Positions 60,689 to 64,000 of a stretch of DNA of 64,000 bases are shown in pieces; position 1 is the first letter of the stretch; every line of letters starts with the position of its first letter. Made by a program: the position numbers and the translations under genes. The stretch comes from Okapia johnstoni. Its lineage: Eukaryota; Chordata; Mammalia; Artiodactyla; Giraffidae. The DNA lies in assembly GCA_024291935.2 (NCBI GenBank), contig CM044320.1, positions 55,432,001 through 55,496,000 on the forward strand, written 5' to 3'. The notes below the pieces were generated by a model. That model saw only the letters and a list, made by a program, of their open reading frames with translations. It was not told the origin of the DNA and searched no databases.

Positions 60689-61076
60689 TGATAGTTTACG
60701 GTGAACAGTGTTTGGATTCATATCCCCAAAGAAGAAGATTTAGCTTCGGGACCAGGTTCCAGACTTGAATACTCAGAGCTTTTGTGTGTCAGAAGTTTTA
60801 TCACAGTGAAGAAGGACAGAGAAAGCCTCTGACATAGACATCAGAAGGGGGATGGAGAGTGCCCCCCTCCCTAGTCTTATCAACGCCTTATATACTTTTA
60901 CCAGACCCACCCCCACAACATAGATATTAAGATAACAAGATTAGTCAGAAGGTTCTTGTTAAGAAGGTGAAACATGTCCTAGAGCAAGATACATTGTTAC
61001 TATATAATCATTAGTACAGAGCTTCAGGAAAAACATACCCTTGAGCAAGATGAGTTTTGTTGTGTAGTCCTTGAAT
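60689..61076 (-). mobile_element. LTR fragment (left part) inserted in exon 2 of unit G
   Basis: Starts TGATAGTTTACGG, like the LTR at 50300 (TGATAGC). Contains the shared CATCAGAAGGGGGATGGAGA stretch and GTTTTATCACAG. Interrupted by a BovB at 61077. Confidence 0.85.
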
Positions 61077-64000
61077 TCAGTTCAGTTCAGTTCAGTCACT
61101 CAGTCTTGTCTGACTCTTTGTGACCCCAAGAACTGCAGCATGCCAGGCTTCCCAGTTCATCACCTACTCCCGGACCTTGTTCAAACTCATGTCCATCAAG
61201 TCAAGGACACCATACAACCATCTCATCATCTATAGCCCCCTTCTCCTCCTGCTTTCAATCTTTCCCAGCATCACGGTCTTTATCAATGAGTCCGCTCTTC
61301 ACAACAGGTGGCAAAGTATTGGGGCTTCAGCTTCAGCATCAGTCCTTACAATGATTATTCAGGACTGATTTCCTTTAGGATTGACTGGTTTGATCTCCTT
61401 GTAGTCCAAGGGACCCTCAAGAGTCTTTTCCAGCACCACATTTCAAAAGCATCAGTTCTTCAGCACTCAGCTTTCTTTATGATCCAACTCTCACATCCAT
61501 ACTTGACTTCTAGAAAACCCATAGCTTTGACTAGATGGACGTTTGTGGGCAAAGTATATCCTCTGCTTTTTAGTATGCTGTCTAGGTTGGTCATAGCTTT
61601 TCTTCCAAGGAGCAAGTATGTTTTAATTTCATGGCTGCAGTCATCATCTGCAGTGACTTAGGAGCCCAAGAAAATAAAGTCTCTCACTGTTCCATCGTTT
61701 CCCATCCATTTGCTATGAAGAGATGGGACCGGATGCCATGATCTTAGTTTTCTGTATGTCGAGTTTTAAGCCAATTTTTTCACTCTCCTCTTTTCCTTTC
61801 ATCAAGAGGCTTTTTAGTTCTTCTTCGCTTTCTGCCATAAGTGTGGTGTCATCTGCATATCCGAGGTTATTGATATTTCTCCCGGCCAACTTGATTCCAC
61901 CTTGTGCTTCATCCAGCACCATTTTTCATGATGTATTCTGCATATAAGTTAAATAAGCAGGGTGATAATATACAGCCTTGACATACTCCTTTCCCAATTT
62001 GGAACCACTCTGTTGTTCCATGTCCAGTTCTAACTGTTGTTTCTTGAACTGCATACACATTTCTCAGGAGGCAGGTAAGGTTGTCTGGTATTCCCATCTC
62101 TTTCAGAATTTTCCACAGTTTGTTGTGATCCACACAGTCAAAGGCTTTGGCATAGTCAATAAAGCAGAAGTAGATATTTTTCTAGAACTCTCTTGCTTTT
62201 TCAATGACCCAGCAGATTTTGGCAGTTTGATCTCTGGTTCCTCTGCCTTTTCTAAATCCAGCTTGAACATCTGGAAGTTCACCGTTCATGTACTGTTGAA
62301 GCCTGACTTGGAGAATTTTGAGCATTACTTGCTAGCATGTGAGATGAGCACAATTGTGCACTAGTTTGAACTTTTTTTGGCATTGCCTTTCTTTGGGATT
62401 GGAATGAAGGCTGACCTTTTCCAGTCCTGTGGCCACTGCTGAGTTTTCCATATTTGCTGGCATACTGAGTACAGCACTTCCACAGCATCATCTTTCAGGA
62501 TTTGAAATATCTCAACTGGAATTCCAGCACCTTCACTAGCTTTGTTCGTAGTGATGCTTCCTGAAGCCCACTTGACTTCGCATTCCAGGATGTCTGGCTC
62601 TAGGTGAGGGATCACACCATCATGATTATCTGGGTTGTGACGATCTTTTTTGTATACTTCTGTGTATTCTTGCCACCTCTTCCTAATATCTTCTGCTTCT
62701 ATTAAGTCCATACCATTTCTGTCCTTTATTGTACCCATCTTTGCATGAAATGTTCCCTTGGTATCTCTAATTTCCTTGAAGAAATCTCTAGTTTTTCCCA
62801 TTCCATCGGTTTCCTCTACTTCTTTGCATTGATCACTGAGGAAGGCTTTCTTATCTCTCCTTGCTATCCTTTGGAACTTTGCATTCAAATGAGTATATCT
62901 TTCTTTTTCTCTTTGCCTTTAGCTTTTCTTCTTTACTCAGCTATTTGTAAGGCTTCCTCAAACAATCATTTTGCCTTTTTGCAGTTTTCTCATGGGGATG
63001 ATCTTGATCACTGCCTGCTGTACAATGTCACGAACCTCCATCCATAGTTCTTCAAGGACTCTGTCTATCAGATCTAATCCCTTGAATCTATTTGTCACTT
63101 CCACTGTATAGTCGTAAGGGATTTGATTTAGGTCGTACCTGAATGGTCTAGTGGTTTCCCTGCTTTCTTCAAATTAAGTCTGAATTTTGCAATAAGGGGA
63201 TCATGATCTGACCTACAGTCAGCTCCTGGTCTTGTTTTTGCTGACTGTATAGGATTTCTCCATCTTTGGCTGCAAAGAATATAATCAATCTGATTTCAGT
63301 GTTGACAATCTGGTGATGTCCATGTGTAGAGTCTTCTCTTGTGTTGTTGGAAGAGGGTGTTTGCTATGACCAGTACGTTCTCTTGGCAAAACTCTATTAG
63401 CCTTTGCCCTGCTTCATTCTGTACTCCAAGGCCAAATTTGCCTGTTACTCCAGGTATTTCTTGAATTCCTGCTTTTGCATTCCAGTGCCCTATGATGAAA
63501 AGGATATCTTTTTAGGGTGTTAGTTCTAGAAGGTCCTGAAGGTCTTCACAGAACTGTTCATCTTCAATTTCTTCACCATTACTGGTTGGGGCATAGACTT
63601 GAATTACCGTGATATTGAATGGTTTGCCTTGGAAACGAACAGAGTTCTTTCTGTCATTTTTGAGATTGCACCCAAGTACTGCATTTCAGACTCTTTTGTT
63701 GACTATGAGGGTTACTCCGTTTCTTCTAAGGGATTCTTGCCCATAGTCATAGATATAATGGTCATCGGAGTTAAATTCACCCATCCCAGTCCATTTTAGT
63801 TCACTGATTCCTAAAATGGGGATGTTCACTCTTGCCATCTCCTGTTTGACTACTTCCAATTTACCTTGATTCATGGACCTAACATTCCAGGTTCCTATGC
63901 AATATTGTTCTTTACAGCATCGGACTTTACTTCCATCACAAGTCACATCCGAAACTGGGTGTTGTTTTTGCTCTGGCTCCATCTCTTCATTCTTTCTTGA
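61077..64000 (-). mobile_element. Near full-length BovB LINE, running off the right edge
   Basis: Begins with the complement of the 3' tail (TTCAGTTCAGTTCAGTTCAG). Going right, the minus strand shows the C-terminal domain, RT (YADDTTLMAESEEELKSL at 61713-61922; YAEYIMKNGAG and HNKLWKILKEMGIPDN at 61909-62133), the region before RT (62361-62888) and the endonuclease N-terminus (ISELKWTGMGEFNSD, 63686-63982). 2.9 kb of the usual roughly 3.2 kb is present. Several frameshifts, so inactive. Confidence 0.93.

Overview
The window is genomic DNA of a ruminant, most likely a bovid. The evidence is the repeat content: many Bov-tA/Bov-A2 tRNA-derived SINEs, several BovB (RTE-type) LINE copies, a bovine-type L1, and bovine-type endogenous retrovirus LTRs. 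Every gene found is spliced and lies on the minus strand. No bacterial, plasmid, phage or CRISPR feature is present, and no new molecular system was found. The interest is in gene-family evolution and retrotransposon archaeology. || The locus is a cluster of SDR9C-family short-chain dehydrogenases (retinol/hydroxysteroid dehydrogenases). Positions 1-5592 hold exons 3, 2 and 1 of SDR9C7; its last exon lies beyond the left edge. From 8410 to the right edge there is an array of RDH16-like units A to G. Each is built on the same four-exon plan (about 313, 259, 164 and 218 nt) plus a shared upstream block. || Unit B (exons at 20057-20369, 17073-17331, 16041-16204 and 15270-15487) is the only intact gene. 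It has canonical splice sites, a 954-nt CDS and 317 codons before the stop, and all SDR catalytic motifs. Unit A (8410-12607) is a complete but dead pseudogene. C (23816-24934) keeps exon 2 and a scrap of exon 1. D (29350-44961) keeps all four exons but has frameshifts and a lost acceptor, and its intron 1 is swollen by an 11-kb nested retroelement. E (47579-50033) is the 5' half of exon 2 plus exon 1. F (56036-56252) is exon 4 alone. G (60621-60688) is the 3' part of exon 2, cut by an LTR. || Mobile DNA fills much of the rest. The largest composite is 32803-43680: a BovB with an inverted 5' end and an 11-bp target-site duplication, containing a full-length L1 (34240-42952) that itself carries a Bov-tA SINE and a 752-bp solo LTR. 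Other solo or fragmentary LTRs lie at 13441-14233, 45152-45763, 47438-47578, 50300-51818 and 60689-61076. A near full-length antisense BovB runs from 61077 off the right edge. || E and G look like the two halves of one ancestral exon 2 split by the same LTR, which in turn holds the same BovB. This implies that a larger segment was duplicated after those insertions, and predicts what lies just beyond position 64000.
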